Shown here in pieces: positions 15,542-24,703 of a stretch of 64,000 bases of DNA. How positions within the stretch are numbered: the stretch's first letter is position 1; the number at the start of each line of letters is the position of its first letter. The notes below the pieces were generated by a model that saw nothing but the letters and a program-made list of their open reading frames with translations, was not told the origin of the DNA and made no database searches. The position numbers and the translations under genes are program-made. The stretch comes from Bacteroidales bacterium (GTDB lineage Bacteria > Bacteroidota > Bacteroidia > Bacteroidales > GCA-2748055): NCBI GenBank assembly GCA_020636775.1, contig JACJXF010000005.1, forward strand, positions 1 to 64,000. The letters are read 5' to 3'.

Positions 15542-17173
15542 CTACTCTTCCTGCATAAACATGTATTTATAATCCACAGGAGGACGGAAATTCTCCTTAA
15601 TGGTACGAGGCTGTACCCATCGTAAAAGATTTATTACCGAACCAGCCTTGTCATTGGTACCAGAGCCTCTTGCTCCCCCGAAAGGCTGCTGTCCTACAAC
15701 TGCTCCCGTAGGTTTATCATTAATATAAAAGTTTCCGGCAGCATTTTCAAGTTTTCGGGTTGCCAGTTCAATTGCATATCTGTCTTTTGAAAATACGGCA
15801 CCTGTTAAAGCATAATCGGAAGTCTTGTCGAGAATTTCAAGAGTTTCCTCATATTTCTCATCCTCATAAATATACATGGTTAAAACCGGGCCAAACAATT
15901 CTTCCCTCATTGTAATATATTGAGGATCACGGGTGATAATAACAGTAGGTTCGATGAAATAGCCAACAGACTTATCATGATTTCCCCCGAAAATAACATC
16001 TGTTTCCTTATCTTTTTTTGCATTTTCAATAAAACCAGCCAGCTTATCAAAAGAGGCTTCATCAATAACCGCATTGAAGAAATTCCTGAAATCCTCAGGT
16101 GGTCCCATCTTTATTTCTGAAAGAAATTCTGCCATTTTGTTTTTTAGTTCCGGCCACAATGATTTAGGAATATAGGCCCTGGATACGGCTGAGCATTTCT
16201 GGCCCTGAAATTCAAAAGCCCCCCGGACCAATGCTGTTGCCAGCTGTTCAACATTTGCACTGTTGTGAGCAATGACAAAATCTTTACCGCCGGTCTCACC
16301 AACAATCCTTGGATAGGACTTATAAAGATGGATATTATCACCGATGGTTTTCCAGATGTTCCGGAATACTTCGGTAGAGCCGGTATAATGAATCCCCGCA
16401 AAATCAGGATGAGAAAATATTTCCTTTCCTGCCACCGGACCTGAAACAAATACCAGATTGATCACGCCGTCGGGAAGACCGGCTTCCATCAGGACTTCCA
16501 TTATTACCCTGGCGGAATATATTTGTGTGTTTGATGGTTTCCAGACAACAGTGTTGCCAAAAAGTGCAGGTGCAGTGGGAAGATTTCCTGCGATTGATGT
16601 AAAGTTAAAGGGTGTGAGTGCAAAGACAAATCCTTCCAGCGGCCTTTGCTCTAGGCGGTTCCATGTAAGCGGAGCTGACTGGGGTTGCTGGGAATATATC
16701 TGCTTCATGAATTCAACATTGAAGCGGTAGAAATCAATAAGTTCGCAGGCAGAGTCGATCTCGGCCTGAAATGGATTTTTGGATTGTCCGACCATGGTGG
16801 CGGCATTAATTCTGGATCTGTACTTACCAGCCAGCAGGGAAGCTGCTCTCAAAAAAACAGATGCCCTGTTTTCCCAGGGAAGCTCAGCCCAGGCTTTTTT
16901 AGCATTCAGGGCGGCTTTTATAGCCATTTGCACATGACTTGCATCTCCCCTGTGATAATATCCAAGAATATGCTTGTGATCATGGGGTGGTTTTATGGCA
17001 ATTTTATTCCCTGAACGAACTTCTTTTCCACCGATAATCATGGGTATCTCAACCTCAGTTGACCAGATTTCCTTAATGACTTGTTTAAGTCTGCTTCTTT
17101 CTATTGTTCCCGGAGCATAATTTACAATCGGCTCATTTTCAGCTACCGGAACCTTGAAAAATCCTGTTGACAT
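15542..17173 (-). CDS. pruA: L-glutamate gamma-semialdehyde (1-pyrroline-5-carboxylate) dehydrogenase
   Basis: 543 residues, the normal size for the stand-alone Bacteroidota/eukaryote-type P5C dehydrogenase. It carries the aldehyde dehydrogenase motifs: 'FTPFN' near residue 180, the NAD-site 'GSTEVFR', the active-site Glu loop 'VGETGGKDF', the catalytic Cys in 'FQGQKCSAVSR', and 'GPVLTMYIY'. The enzyme oxidises glutamate semialdehyde to glutamate with NAD+ in proline and ornithine breakdown. No proline dehydrogenase is adjacent. It is cytoplasmic, monocistronic by context and followed by a strong terminator. Confidence 0.93.
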   Translation of the reverse strand: MSTGFFKVPVAENEPIVNYAPGTIERSRLKQVIKEIWSTEVEIPMIIGGKEVRSGNKIAIKPPHDHKHILGYYHRGDASHVQMAIKAALNAKKAWAELPWENRASVFLRAASLLAGKYRSRINAATMVGQSKNPFQAEIDSACELIDFYRFNVEFMKQIYSQQPQSAPLTWNRLEQRPLEGFVFALTPFNFTSIAGNLPTAPALFGNTVVWKPSNTQIYSARVIMEVLMEAGLPDGVINLVFVSGPVAGKEIFSHPDFAGIHYTGSTEVFRNIWKTIGDNIHLYKSYPRIVGETGGKDFVIAHNSANVEQLATALVRGAFEFQGQKCSAVSRAYIPKSLWPELKNKMAEFLSEIKMGPPEDFRNFFNAVIDEASFDKLAGFIENAKKDKETDVIFGGNHDKSVGYFIEPTVIITRDPQYITMREELFGPVLTMYIYEDEKYEETLEILDKTSDYALTGAVFSKDRYAIELATRKLENAAGNFYINDKPTGAVVGQQPFGGARGSGTNDKAGSVINLLRWVQPRTIKENFRPPVDYKYMFMQEE

Positions 17174-17437
17174 ACGATTTATTTTTTTATTTAACTACTT
17201 GTATAATCAGTATTTACAATGGCTAAAAGTATTATTTTTTATGCAGTTGGATCAGCTAAGTTTCCATATTATAGAACACAATACCAAAGTTTTTTTGTTG
17301 CATGCATTTTACATGTCACATTCAAATAGCCCGACGAAAAAAACATTTCTCTGAAAATTTAAAAACAATTTGCCCTCTGCGATGTTAATACATTGCAGGC
17401 ATTAATAAATATTCTAATTAAAATAAAATAAATTATC

Positions 17438-18040
17438 ATGGCTTTTGAACTCGCAAAATTACCGTATGCATATGATGCACTGGAACCTTACATTGACGCA
17501 AGAACAATGGAGATACACTACACCAAGCATCATCAGGCTTACACAAATAACCTGAACAACGCTATCAAGGACACGGACCTTGAAGGAAAATCAATAGAAG
17601 AAATCCTTGCAGGGGCTTCCAAACTTTCACCTGCAGTTCGTAATAATGGTGGCGGATTTTACAATCACAATTTATTCTGGACCGTTATGGGTCCGAATGC
17701 AGGTGGCACGCCTACGGGTGATCTTGCTGCTGCAATAAATAAAGCTTTCGGTTCATTCGACAGCTTTAAGGAAAAATTCAATACTGCTGCTGCTACCCGT
17801 TTTGGATCTGGATGGGCATGGCTGACAAAGAATGCAAAAGGTGAACTTGAAGTAAGCTCAAGTCCTAACCAGGATAACCCGCTTATGGATTTGTCTGAAG
17901 TAAAAGGGCAGCCGATTCTTGGACTTGATGTTTGGGAACATGCGTATTATCTGCATTATCAGAACAGACGTCCCGATTATATTTCAGCATTCTGGAATGT
18001 CGTTAACTGGAATGAAGTTGCAAGAAGATTTAAGATATAA
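17438..18040 (+). CDS. Superoxide dismutase, Fe/Mn family (Mn-type second sphere)
   Basis: 200 residues, full length. The metal ligands are visible: His27 ('EIHYTKHH'), His77 ('FYNHNLFW'), and Asp and His in 'LDVWEHAYY'. The residue equivalent to the Gln of Fe-type enzymes ('AQxWNH') is Gly73 in 'GGGFYNH', while Gln is present in 'PNQDNPL', as in Mn enzymes. This points to Mn or cambialistic use. It is cytoplasmic and converts superoxide to hydrogen peroxide and oxygen. It is monocistronic, with two hairpins downstream; a 264-bp gap separates it from the divergent pruA. Confidence 0.95.
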   Translation: MAFELAKLPYAYDALEPYIDARTMEIHYTKHHQAYTNNLNNAIKDTDLEGKSIEEILAGASKLSPAVRNNGGGFYNHNLFWTVMGPNAGGTPTGDLAAAINKAFGSFDSFKEKFNTAAATRFGSGWAWLTKNAKGELEVSSSPNQDNPLMDLSEVKGQPILGLDVWEHAYYLHYQNRRPDYISAFWNVVNWNEVARRFKI

Positions 18041-18046
18041 ATATGG

Positions 18047-18106
18047 ATTATCCAAAAGGATAATTTCTAACTTATATTAGCCTGTCAGATTTGACGGGTT
18101 TTTTTT
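18047..18106 (+). terminator. Two successive hairpins, the second with a T-tract, after the superoxide dismutase gene
   Basis: ATTATCC-AAAA-GGATAAT spans 18047-18064. A second hairpin, CCTGTCA-GATT-TGACGGG (18081-18098), is followed by eight T. The second has the form of a rho-independent terminator. Confidence 0.75.
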
Positions 18107-18130
18107 ATTTTTTTTATTTTTTATTTTTTT

Positions 18131-18184
18131 AAGCGCGGTTCTGATTTAAATCAGAACGCAAAGACGCAGTTGAAAAGCGCGGTT
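18131..18184. repeat. 20-bp perfect palindrome flanked by a 10-bp direct repeat
   Basis: GTTCTGATTTAAATCAGAAC (18138-18157) is a perfect palindrome. AAGCGCGGTT occurs at 18131-18140 and again at 18175-18184, with 'cgcaaagacgcag' between. It sits between two convergent genes (superoxide dismutase and dipeptidase), next to a poly-T stretch. It may be a remnant of a dispersed intergenic repeat or a protein-binding site. Confidence 0.5.
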
Positions 18185-18233
18185 GTGAATTTGTATTTAT
18201 GGGCGGTGGGACTTCGATTAAGTTGAAGGAATA

Positions 18234-19475
18234 CTACATTGGGTTTTCCTGCAAGGATTTTGAGACTTTCTGCACCTCACCGAAAACCCTTAAAAGGTTG
18301 CCTCCCCAGATTTTGTCTATCTCTTTCTGATTATAGCCTCTTCGCAAAAGTTCAGCCGTGATATTTTTCATTTCACTTACATCATTGCAGCCTTCAACCC
18401 CTCCTCCCCCGTCGAAATCAGTACCTATTCCAACATGGTCGATTCCGGCAACAGCAACTATATGGTCAATGTGATCAACCACATCTGAAACTGTTGCAAG
18501 TACAGGAGGAAAATCTTCATCCAGCTTGAACCAGGCATTCATGAATTCTTTTCGTGCACTGTCGCTCAGACTATAATAATCACCAAACTGCTTCCGGATG
18601 GCAGTTCTGGCCGAATCTCTTTCGGGCTGGGGGACAGGAGTTTTAACATATGCACTCAGGATGCACATTTGAATTACGCCTCCATTTTTTGCCAGTGCAC
18701 GCAACATATCGTCGGTCATATTCCTGGGATTGTCGCAAAGAGCTCTGGCACAGGAATGTGAAGCAATTACAGGCGCTTTGGATATCCTGATCGCATCGTA
18801 AAAGGATGAGTCTGAAACATGTGAAACATCCACCATTATGCCTTTATAATTCATCTTTTCAATAACTTCCTTCCCGAAATCAGAAACTCCGCCATGTTCA
18901 GGACCTTTTTTATCGGTGGATGAATCGCAAATATCGTTATTGGAGGAATGGCACAAGGTAATATACCTTGCTCCAAGTTCATAAAATGTGTCAATGAGGG
19001 ATAGCTCTTTACCAATGGGATAACCGTTTTCCATTCCAATAAAGGCTGCTCTTTTACCCTTTTGTCTGATGGAATATATGTCCTCCGGATTCAGGGCTAA
19101 TTCAATTTTATCGGAATAGCGTCTAAGATTTGATTCAATTGAATCGAAAATCTGTAATGCTTCATCCTTTGCGGCAAGATTTCCCTTTTCGTCTCTTTCA
19201 GCCTGACCGATGAAAACAGCCAGAAATATTCCATCAAGATCTCCCATTTCCATGCGAGGCAAATCCACTTTTGATCGTTCTGTTTTGGAATTATGATACT
19301 CGCCAAAAGAGTAGTTATCTCTCAGAAACCACATTGGAGTATCCGTGTGACTATCAATGGTTATGGCCTTATCGTGAACTTTCTGAATTTTCTTTGCCGA
19401 CGGAACTTTCACGGCATACAGTTTACCTCCCGCAATTATTAATGCGGATAAGAACAGGATTTTCAATTTTTTCAT
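18234..19475 (-). CDS. Secreted membrane dipeptidase (peptidase family M19)
   Basis: 413 residues with a signal peptide (MKKLKILFLSALIIAGGKLYA). Zinc-site motifs of the renal dipeptidase family are present: 'IDSHTDTP' near residue 42, the bridging Glu region 'GMENGYPI', 'DVSHVSD', 'IASHSCARAL', and 'GIGTDFDGGG'. Family knowledge: these enzymes cleave dipeptides, including some D-amino acid containing ones, in the periplasm or at the membrane. The start ATG overlaps the stop of the upstream acyltransferase by 4 bp, so the two are translationally coupled. Confidence 0.9.
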   Translation of the reverse strand: MKKLKILFLSALIIAGGKLYAVKVPSAKKIQKVHDKAITIDSHTDTPMWFLRDNYSFGEYHNSKTERSKVDLPRMEMGDLDGIFLAVFIGQAERDEKGNLAAKDEALQIFDSIESNLRRYSDKIELALNPEDIYSIRQKGKRAAFIGMENGYPIGKELSLIDTFYELGARYITLCHSSNNDICDSSTDKKGPEHGGVSDFGKEVIEKMNYKGIMVDVSHVSDSSFYDAIRISKAPVIASHSCARALCDNPRNMTDDMLRALAKNGGVIQMCILSAYVKTPVPQPERDSARTAIRKQFGDYYSLSDSARKEFMNAWFKLDEDFPPVLATVSDVVDHIDHIVAVAGIDHVGIGTDFDGGGGVEGCNDVSEMKNITAELLRRGYNQKEIDKIWGGNLLRVFGEVQKVSKSLQENPM

Positions 19476-21295
19476 ACCTGAGTGGATATTTTGGATTCGG
19501 GAATTTCTGCCGTATTAAACCGGCCCAGTATACTGTCGTCGTTAATTTCTTTTGATAAATTGGAAATAGTTTCAATTGGAACGTCGAAAAGATCCAGGAA
19601 CAAGAGTCCGTCAAGGGCATTATTAAATTTCGGATCAATATTGAATCCTACAATTTTACCATTTAGCTTAAGATACTTTTTAAGCAGAACAGGCATGGTG
19701 TAGTTGGAGGTATCCACATCTTTTATAAACTTATCAAATTTATTAAGGTCGTTCGACGATTCCATGAGAATATCAATGTCGATATTATCAAAGCCGGAAG
19801 GTACAAAGCGGGTTCTTGGTTTTATATACTTCCCGATTTCATGGTTGTAGTGGTTAAGCATTATATACTTTATAATCATCCCCTTTGAAAAATTTGAAAA
19901 ACGATTACTGATGCTCACAGGACCAACCAGGTAACGATAGTCAGGATGTTTCAGAAGAAAATATAATATTCCTTTCCATAGCATAAACAGCGGCATTGGC
20001 TTTTTCTGATAATCGCTTACAATAAAAGATCTTCCCAGTTCGAGTGATTGTTCAAGAGCCGGAAATATTTTTCGGTTTATCTTAAACAGGCTCTGAATAT
20101 AAAATCCCTTTATACCATATTGCCTCATGATATCCTTTCCCATTCCAACCCGGTACGCTCCTACTATTTTTTTATTCAGGTCATCCCAAATAAACAGCTG
20201 GTTGTAATACAAGTCGAACTCATCAATATCAATGGATCGGTTTGTCCCTTCTCCTATCTGGCGAAAAGTCAATTCCCTCAACCTACCAAGTTCGTTCATT
20301 ATAGAGGGTATACAGAATGAAGGTGTGCAAAAAACATGAAACTCAGCACTTTCAAAAAGAAGATATTGTTCACGAATCTGGTTAACTTCCTGTTCAATTT
20401 TAAGGGGATCAACCGGAGGGATAATATCTTCCACCCTGTTTGACCTGAAAAGATTGGGATAGAAAAACTTCTTTACCTCAAAAGCAGAGCCCAGAGAATA
20501 GGTTTTGGCTCTCAAAAACCTGCCAAATCTTGCAGCATCCGGAAAATCTTTTTGATCTTTAACAGTTACCGGGTTTCCAATACGGATACGAAGGACTTTC
20601 TTCTTCTTGTTAAAAAGTTCATATGGCAGTCTTACTGTGCGAAGGTTGGGATGAATTAGTCCAAGCAAATGAAAAATGCGGCTGTTACTGCCCTGGAAAT
20701 AAACGGGAACTATGGGCACTTCAGCTTTTTTTATCATCCGGATGGCAGATGACTGCCATTCCTTGTCGGCAATTCCTGCGGTAAGCTGGTTGTAACTTGA
20801 TACCTCCCCAGCCGGAAAAACACCAAGCGGGTATCCATCCTTTAGATGCTGCAGTGCATATTTTATTCCCAGTACGCTGGATTTAACATCCTTGCGGTTT
20901 TCAAACGGATTTACCGGCAGTATATAATCTTTAACCGGCTCAACTTTTTGCATCAGGAAGTTGGCAAGAACTTTAAAATCGGGACGTACCATGGATATTA
21001 CTTTCAGAAGCAGGAGGCCGTCAATACCTCCAAAAGGATGGTTCGAAACCGTAATAAAAGCACCGGTTTTCGGGATCCGGTTTAACTCTTCCTCGCTGAC
21101 TTCAAAGGATATCTTTAACTCGTCAATCAGTCTGTCAACAAACTCAATTCCCTCGAGATGAGAAATATCGGAATATAGCTTATTGATTTTATTAATCCTC
21201 AACACCATCATCAGGATTCTGGCAGTACCATTTCCTCCAAAGCGATTTAGCTTGGCTGCTTTAATAAATTCTTCGGTTTCAATTAAGTTCTTCAT
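19472..21295 (-). CDS. Two-domain OlsF-like acyltransferase (PlsC-type domain plus GNAT-like N-acyltransferase domain)
   Basis: 607 residues. The N-terminal half is a PlsC/LPLAT-type glycerolipid acyltransferase: 'SNHPFGGIDG' at residues 84-93 gives His86-x5-Asp92, followed by 'GVFPAGEVSSYN' and 'IVPVYFQGSNSR'. The C-terminal part from about residue 320 resembles the OlsB/hemolysin-type N-acyltransferase ('LRELTFRQIGEGTN', 'DLYYNQLFIWD', 'IVGAYRVGMG', 'LELGRSFI'). Family knowledge: the bifunctional OlsF makes ornithine lipids by N-acylating the amino acid and then O-acylating; split homologues make glycine lipids in Bacteroides. The amino acid substrate cannot be told from sequence. A -7 box lies at 21320-21327, and the dipeptidase is coupled downstream. 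Confidence 0.82.
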   Translation of the reverse strand: MKNLIETEEFIKAAKLNRFGGNGTARILMMVLRINKINKLYSDISHLEGIEFVDRLIDELKISFEVSEEELNRIPKTGAFITVSNHPFGGIDGLLLLKVISMVRPDFKVLANFLMQKVEPVKDYILPVNPFENRKDVKSSVLGIKYALQHLKDGYPLGVFPAGEVSSYNQLTAGIADKEWQSSAIRMIKKAEVPIVPVYFQGSNSRIFHLLGLIHPNLRTVRLPYELFNKKKKVLRIRIGNPVTVKDQKDFPDAARFGRFLRAKTYSLGSAFEVKKFFYPNLFRSNRVEDIIPPVDPLKIEQEVNQIREQYLLFESAEFHVFCTPSFCIPSIMNELGRLRELTFRQIGEGTNRSIDIDEFDLYYNQLFIWDDLNKKIVGAYRVGMGKDIMRQYGIKGFYIQSLFKINRKIFPALEQSLELGRSFIVSDYQKKPMPLFMLWKGILYFLLKHPDYRYLVGPVSISNRFSNFSKGMIIKYIMLNHYNHEIGKYIKPRTRFVPSGFDNIDIDILMESSNDLNKFDKFIKDVDTSNYTMPVLLKKYLKLNGKIVGFNIDPKFNNALDGLLFLDLFDVPIETISNLSKEINDDSILGRFNTAEIPESKISTQV

Positions 21296-21319
21296 GGAAA
21301 AGGCATGATTTTATGAAGT

Positions 21320-21327
21320 CAAATATA
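21320..21327 (-). promoter_or_regulatory. Possible -7 promoter box of the acyltransferase-dipeptidase operon
   Basis: The minus strand reads TAtaTTTG, 25 bases upstream of the ATG at 21295. No clear TTG element was found at the expected distance. Confidence 0.4.
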
Positions 21328-21439
21328 CTAAAATCATCATAAGTTTGTCGAATGCCGGTATCCGGTAATATATATTTTAATGAAAGTCGGGAAAGGAATT
21401 GCAGATTGTGAGCATTTGAAAAATACAAAAACACAGGGG

Positions 21440-22069
21440 CTATTTAATAAACCATACACTTAGGATTGCGGCTATTCCCAGAAAAAAGATGATAACACCG
21501 GCAACCTTATTCATCCACCATATGCTTTTCAAACGAAAGCGGTGTCTGAAAATATTTACCAGCGTGGTCAGGATGAACCACCAGCTGGCTGTTCCAAGAA
21601 ATACACCTCCAACAACCAATCCCACCATAAAAAAATTCATGGATGCACTCGCAAGGTTAACACCCGCGAACATGGCCAGGAAAAAGAAAATTGCCATTGG
21701 GTTTGAGACGGTCAGAAAGAATACAGACAGAAAGTCCTGCGACAACTTATTCTGACTGGTCCTTTGCAGACGAAGCTGGCGAACAGGATTGGTATAGAAA
21801 ATATGAATCCCGAGATACATGACGATCAATCCGCCGATAACCTGAAAATAAATGTGATGTGCTTTTACAAAGCTTATTATCATGGAAATTCCGTATCCCG
21901 CAATTAAAGCGAAAATGGTATCTGCTGCTGAAGCACCAAGACCTGAAACGAAGCCTGCTTTTCTTCCCTTATTTAATGTTCGCTGGATACAAAGCACACC
22001 GATTGGACCCAAGGGTATAGATACCATCAGTCCAATTATTATCCCCTTCCAAAACAATTCTAATCCCAT
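21440..22069 (-). CDS. LysE family translocator
   Basis: 209 residues with about six hydrophobic helices. The N terminus 'GIIIGLMVSIPLGPIGVLCIQRTL' and 'FVSGLGASAADTIFALIAGYG' match the LysE/RhtB signature. 'FFLTVSNPMAIFFFLAMFAG' is the conserved mid-protein loop. Family knowledge: inner-membrane exporters of amino acids or other small solutes; the substrate is not predictable. It is transcribed away from lnt, with 257 bp between the two starts. Confidence 0.88.
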   Translation of the reverse strand: MGLELFWKGIIIGLMVSIPLGPIGVLCIQRTLNKGRKAGFVSGLGASAADTIFALIAGYGISMIISFVKAHHIYFQVIGGLIVMYLGIHIFYTNPVRQLRLQRTSQNKLSQDFLSVFFLTVSNPMAIFFFLAMFAGVNLASASMNFFMVGLVVGGVFLGTASWWFILTTLVNIFRHRFRLKSIWWMNKVAGVIIFFLGIAAILSVWFIK

Positions 22070-22326
22070 CCGCTAACACCAAAATATACTTTGACAGAGC
22101 TTCTACAGGTAATATAGTACAAAGAAACTAAATATTGCTGACTATGTCTTTTACAAAAAAGAATAATTATCACAAGAATCATTCCCAACATCCTTTTTAA
22201 TAATTGAATCTCAGATAAAAAGCCTTGAAGAAAACAATAAATAATGAGACAGAAAATACTTAAAATTGATTAATTAATACCAATTGCCAATTAATTTTCG
22301 TTTATTTTGCGGTATAAAAAAATATA

Positions 22327-23940
22327 ATGTCAAAAAGAAATCTTGTCCTGCTGGCCTTGCTTTCAGGAATACTTCTAAGTCCGGCCTGGTTTACCTGGGG
22401 ATCAGGACTCTTCCTCTTGTTTGCCCTCGTTCCCCTTTTATGGGTCGAATATGAACTTAGTCTGAATCCCTCGAAATATAAAAAAAGACTTTTTTTCTGG
22501 CTTCCCTTCCTGAGTTTTGCTGTCTTTAATACGCTCACCACCTGGTGGATAAAAAATGCTGCCTTCGCCGGAATAATTGTAGCCGTATTGCTGAACTCTA
22601 CTTTAATGAGTACAGCCTTTTACCTTTTTAGTCTTACACGACGAAAGCTCGGCGACGGTTTTGGATACTTCTCCCTTGTTTTTTATTGGATTGGCTACGA
22701 ATATCTGTATCTCCATGGTCAGATTTCATGGACATGGCTCAATTTTGGAAATGGATTCGCTCACAACATCAGATTAATTCAGTGGTACGAATTTACAGGA
22801 AGTACCGGGGGTACATTGTGGGTCCTGATCAGCAATATCCTGCTTTTCAAACTTCTCCGGGCCTGGATAAGCTCCAAATCACTGTCCAAAGTAAAAGCAG
22901 AGCTGGTTTTACTCCTGATAATTCTTATCGTACCTGTTTCCTACTCATTGATTCGCTTTTACACATACAAGGAAAAGGTAAATCCATACCAGATTGTTGT
23001 GCTGCAGCCAAATATCGACCCTTACCAAAAATTCAATGACATCCCCCCGGATGAGCAAATGGATATTCTCTTAAACCTGGCAAAAGAAAAAACAGACAGT
23101 CTTACGGATTATATTGTTGCGCCTGAGACTTATATAAATGATAATTTGTGGCTTGATGATATGGAATCGAATCCGAGTATAATCCGGATACGTCAATTCC
23201 TGAAAAATTTTCCAAAGGCTAAAATGGTCATTGGCGCTACGACCTACAAATATTATCCTTCATCAAAGGAAGCCTCAGAAACCTCGCGTCCCTTCAGGAA
23301 CGGATATTACGACAGTTTTAACTCATCGCTTCAGATTGATTCCACCTCCCTTATTCAGTACTATCATAAATCACAGCTGGTTGTCGGGGTCGAAAAAATG
23401 CCCTATGCACATCAGCTTAGATTTCTGCAAAAAATAATGTTACATCTTGGAGGGACCTTCCGAAGTCACGGCATTCAAAAAGAAAGATCATGCCTTTATT
23501 CGCCGCAGGACGGCCTGAGCATCGCGACACCTATATGCTATGAGTCTATTTTTGGAGAGTTTGTAAGTGATTATCTTGTTCCCGGGAGAGAGGGCATTAT
23601 CTTCGTAATTACCAACGACGGCTGGTGGGGAGATACCCCGGGCTATGTTCAGCACAATAGTTTCTCGAGTTTACGGGCAATTGAAAACCGCCGATCTGTG
23701 GCCCGGTCTGCCAATACCGGTATTTCTTCCTTTATAAATCAGAAAGGAGAAGTTCTGCAAACAATAGGATGGTGGAAAAGAGATTCTATTAAAGCAACAT
23801 TGAATGCTAATGATAAAATTACTTTCTATACCCGATACGGTGACTATATTGGCCGGATATCGGTATTTTTCGGTCTTTTCTTTTTGTTGTATACTCTGGT
23901 TAAGATTCTTATGACCTTCCGATTCAGAAAAAAATCCTGA
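22327..23940 (+). CDS. lnt: Apolipoprotein N-acyltransferase
   Basis: 537 residues. The N-terminal half has about six membrane helices, followed by a nitrilase-fold domain from about residue 220 with the catalytic triad in order: Glu in 'VAPETYIND', Lys in 'VGVEKMPY', Cys in 'PICYESIFG'. 'FVITNDGWWGDTPGYVQH' and 'ARSANTG' are typical. It N-acylates the lipid-modified Cys of lipoproteins at the outer face of the inner membrane. Substrates in this window would include GldD and the GIN-domain lipoprotein. An imperfect box (TAttTTG, 22303-22309) sits upstream. It appears monocistronic. Confidence 0.95.
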   Translation: MSKRNLVLLALLSGILLSPAWFTWGSGLFLLFALVPLLWVEYELSLNPSKYKKRLFFWLPFLSFAVFNTLTTWWIKNAAFAGIIVAVLLNSTLMSTAFYLFSLTRRKLGDGFGYFSLVFYWIGYEYLYLHGQISWTWLNFGNGFAHNIRLIQWYEFTGSTGGTLWVLISNILLFKLLRAWISSKSLSKVKAELVLLLIILIVPVSYSLIRFYTYKEKVNPYQIVVLQPNIDPYQKFNDIPPDEQMDILLNLAKEKTDSLTDYIVAPETYINDNLWLDDMESNPSIIRIRQFLKNFPKAKMVIGATTYKYYPSSKEASETSRPFRNGYYDSFNSSLQIDSTSLIQYYHKSQLVVGVEKMPYAHQLRFLQKIMLHLGGTFRSHGIQKERSCLYSPQDGLSIATPICYESIFGEFVSDYLVPGREGIIFVITNDGWWGDTPGYVQHNSFSSLRAIENRRSVARSANTGISSFINQKGEVLQTIGWWKRDSIKATLNANDKITFYTRYGDYIGRISVFFGLFFLLYTLVKILMTFRFRKKS

Positions 23941-24012
23941 AAACCCGGTAATCCTAAGGTCAATTAGAAAGCAGCATAATAGAACTGCCACAGTTAGCAC
24001 TGACTCTTCAAT

Positions 24013-24057
24013 TCTCTGAAAAATTTTTTCCCCCTTTAAAATATTCATTTTCAGAGA
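24013..24057. other. 10-bp inverted repeat in the lnt-sigma factor gap
   Basis: TCTCTGAAAA (24013-24022) and TTTTCAGAGA (24048-24057) are perfect inverted arms with a 25-base spacer. No T-tract follows on the plus strand. It could be a weak lnt terminator or an operator upstream of the ECF sigma operon. Confidence 0.4.
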
Positions 24058-24154
24058 GTAACATTTTCATGTAAAATTATTCTGTAAATTTATTCCGGGA
24101 TTTTGCAACCCTGAAAAAAAACTATTGTCATTATTATCAGAAAACGATTAAAAC

Positions 24155-24703
24155 TTGGTTTCAACATCACAGGAAATACACCGGGATATAATTGAGCTTA
24201 GCAAATCCGGAAATGTTAAGGCTCAATACGAGTTATACTCTCTATACTCAAGGGCAATGTTCGGCATATGCATGCGAATGCTGAACAGGAGGGAGGAAGC
24301 GGAGGATATCCTTCAGGAATCGTTTGCAGAGATCTTTGATAAGCTTGACAGTTTCAGATTTGAGTCGGGATTCGGGTCCTGGGCGAAAAGAATTGTGGTG
24401 AATAAATGTATCAATCACATTAAAAAAAGAGGACCTGCAATTCAGTTTAATGCAGATCTCAAAGATACAGCTGATGATAGTGAAACCATTGATTACGAAG
24501 GGATAAGCTTCCAGGTGGAAAAAGTAAAAAGGGCTGTCTCGGAATTGCCGGATGGTTACCGGGTAATATTTAGTTTGTTTGCTATTGAAGGTTACGATCA
24601 TGAAGAGATATCATCCATTCTCGGAATTAGCGTATCCACCTCAAAAACACAATACATGAGGGCTAAACAGAAAATAAGGGAACAAATACTTAACATGAAA
24701 TGA
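24155..24703 (+). CDS. ECF-type RNA polymerase sigma factor
   Basis: 182 residues with region 2 ('YELYSLYSRAMFGICMRMLNRREEAEDILQ', then 'FGSWAKRIVVNKCINHIKK') and region 4 ('LPDGYRVIFSLFAIEGYDHEEISSILGIS' with the recognition helix 'VSTSKTQYMRAKQKI'). The start is TTG at 24155; no in-frame ATG precedes region 2. It overlaps the next gene by 4 bp (ATGA), typical of a sigma/anti-sigma pair. The operon continues with surface and periplasmic proteins, so an envelope signal is likely (inference). Confidence 0.9.
   Translation: MVSTSQEIHRDIIELSKSGNVKAQYELYSLYSRAMFGICMRMLNRREEAEDILQESFAEIFDKLDSFRFESGFGSWAKRIVVNKCINHIKKRGPAIQFNADLKDTADDSETIDYEGISFQVEKVKRAVSELPDGYRVIFSLFAIEGYDHEEISSILGISVSTSKTQYMRAKQKIREQILNMK

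Noticed and set aside
17174..17437. Promoter for superoxide dismutase or pruA in their divergent gap
   Set aside because: TTTG at 17369 and TAcaTTGC at 17389 are only a weak match with short spacing; no confident site on either strand.
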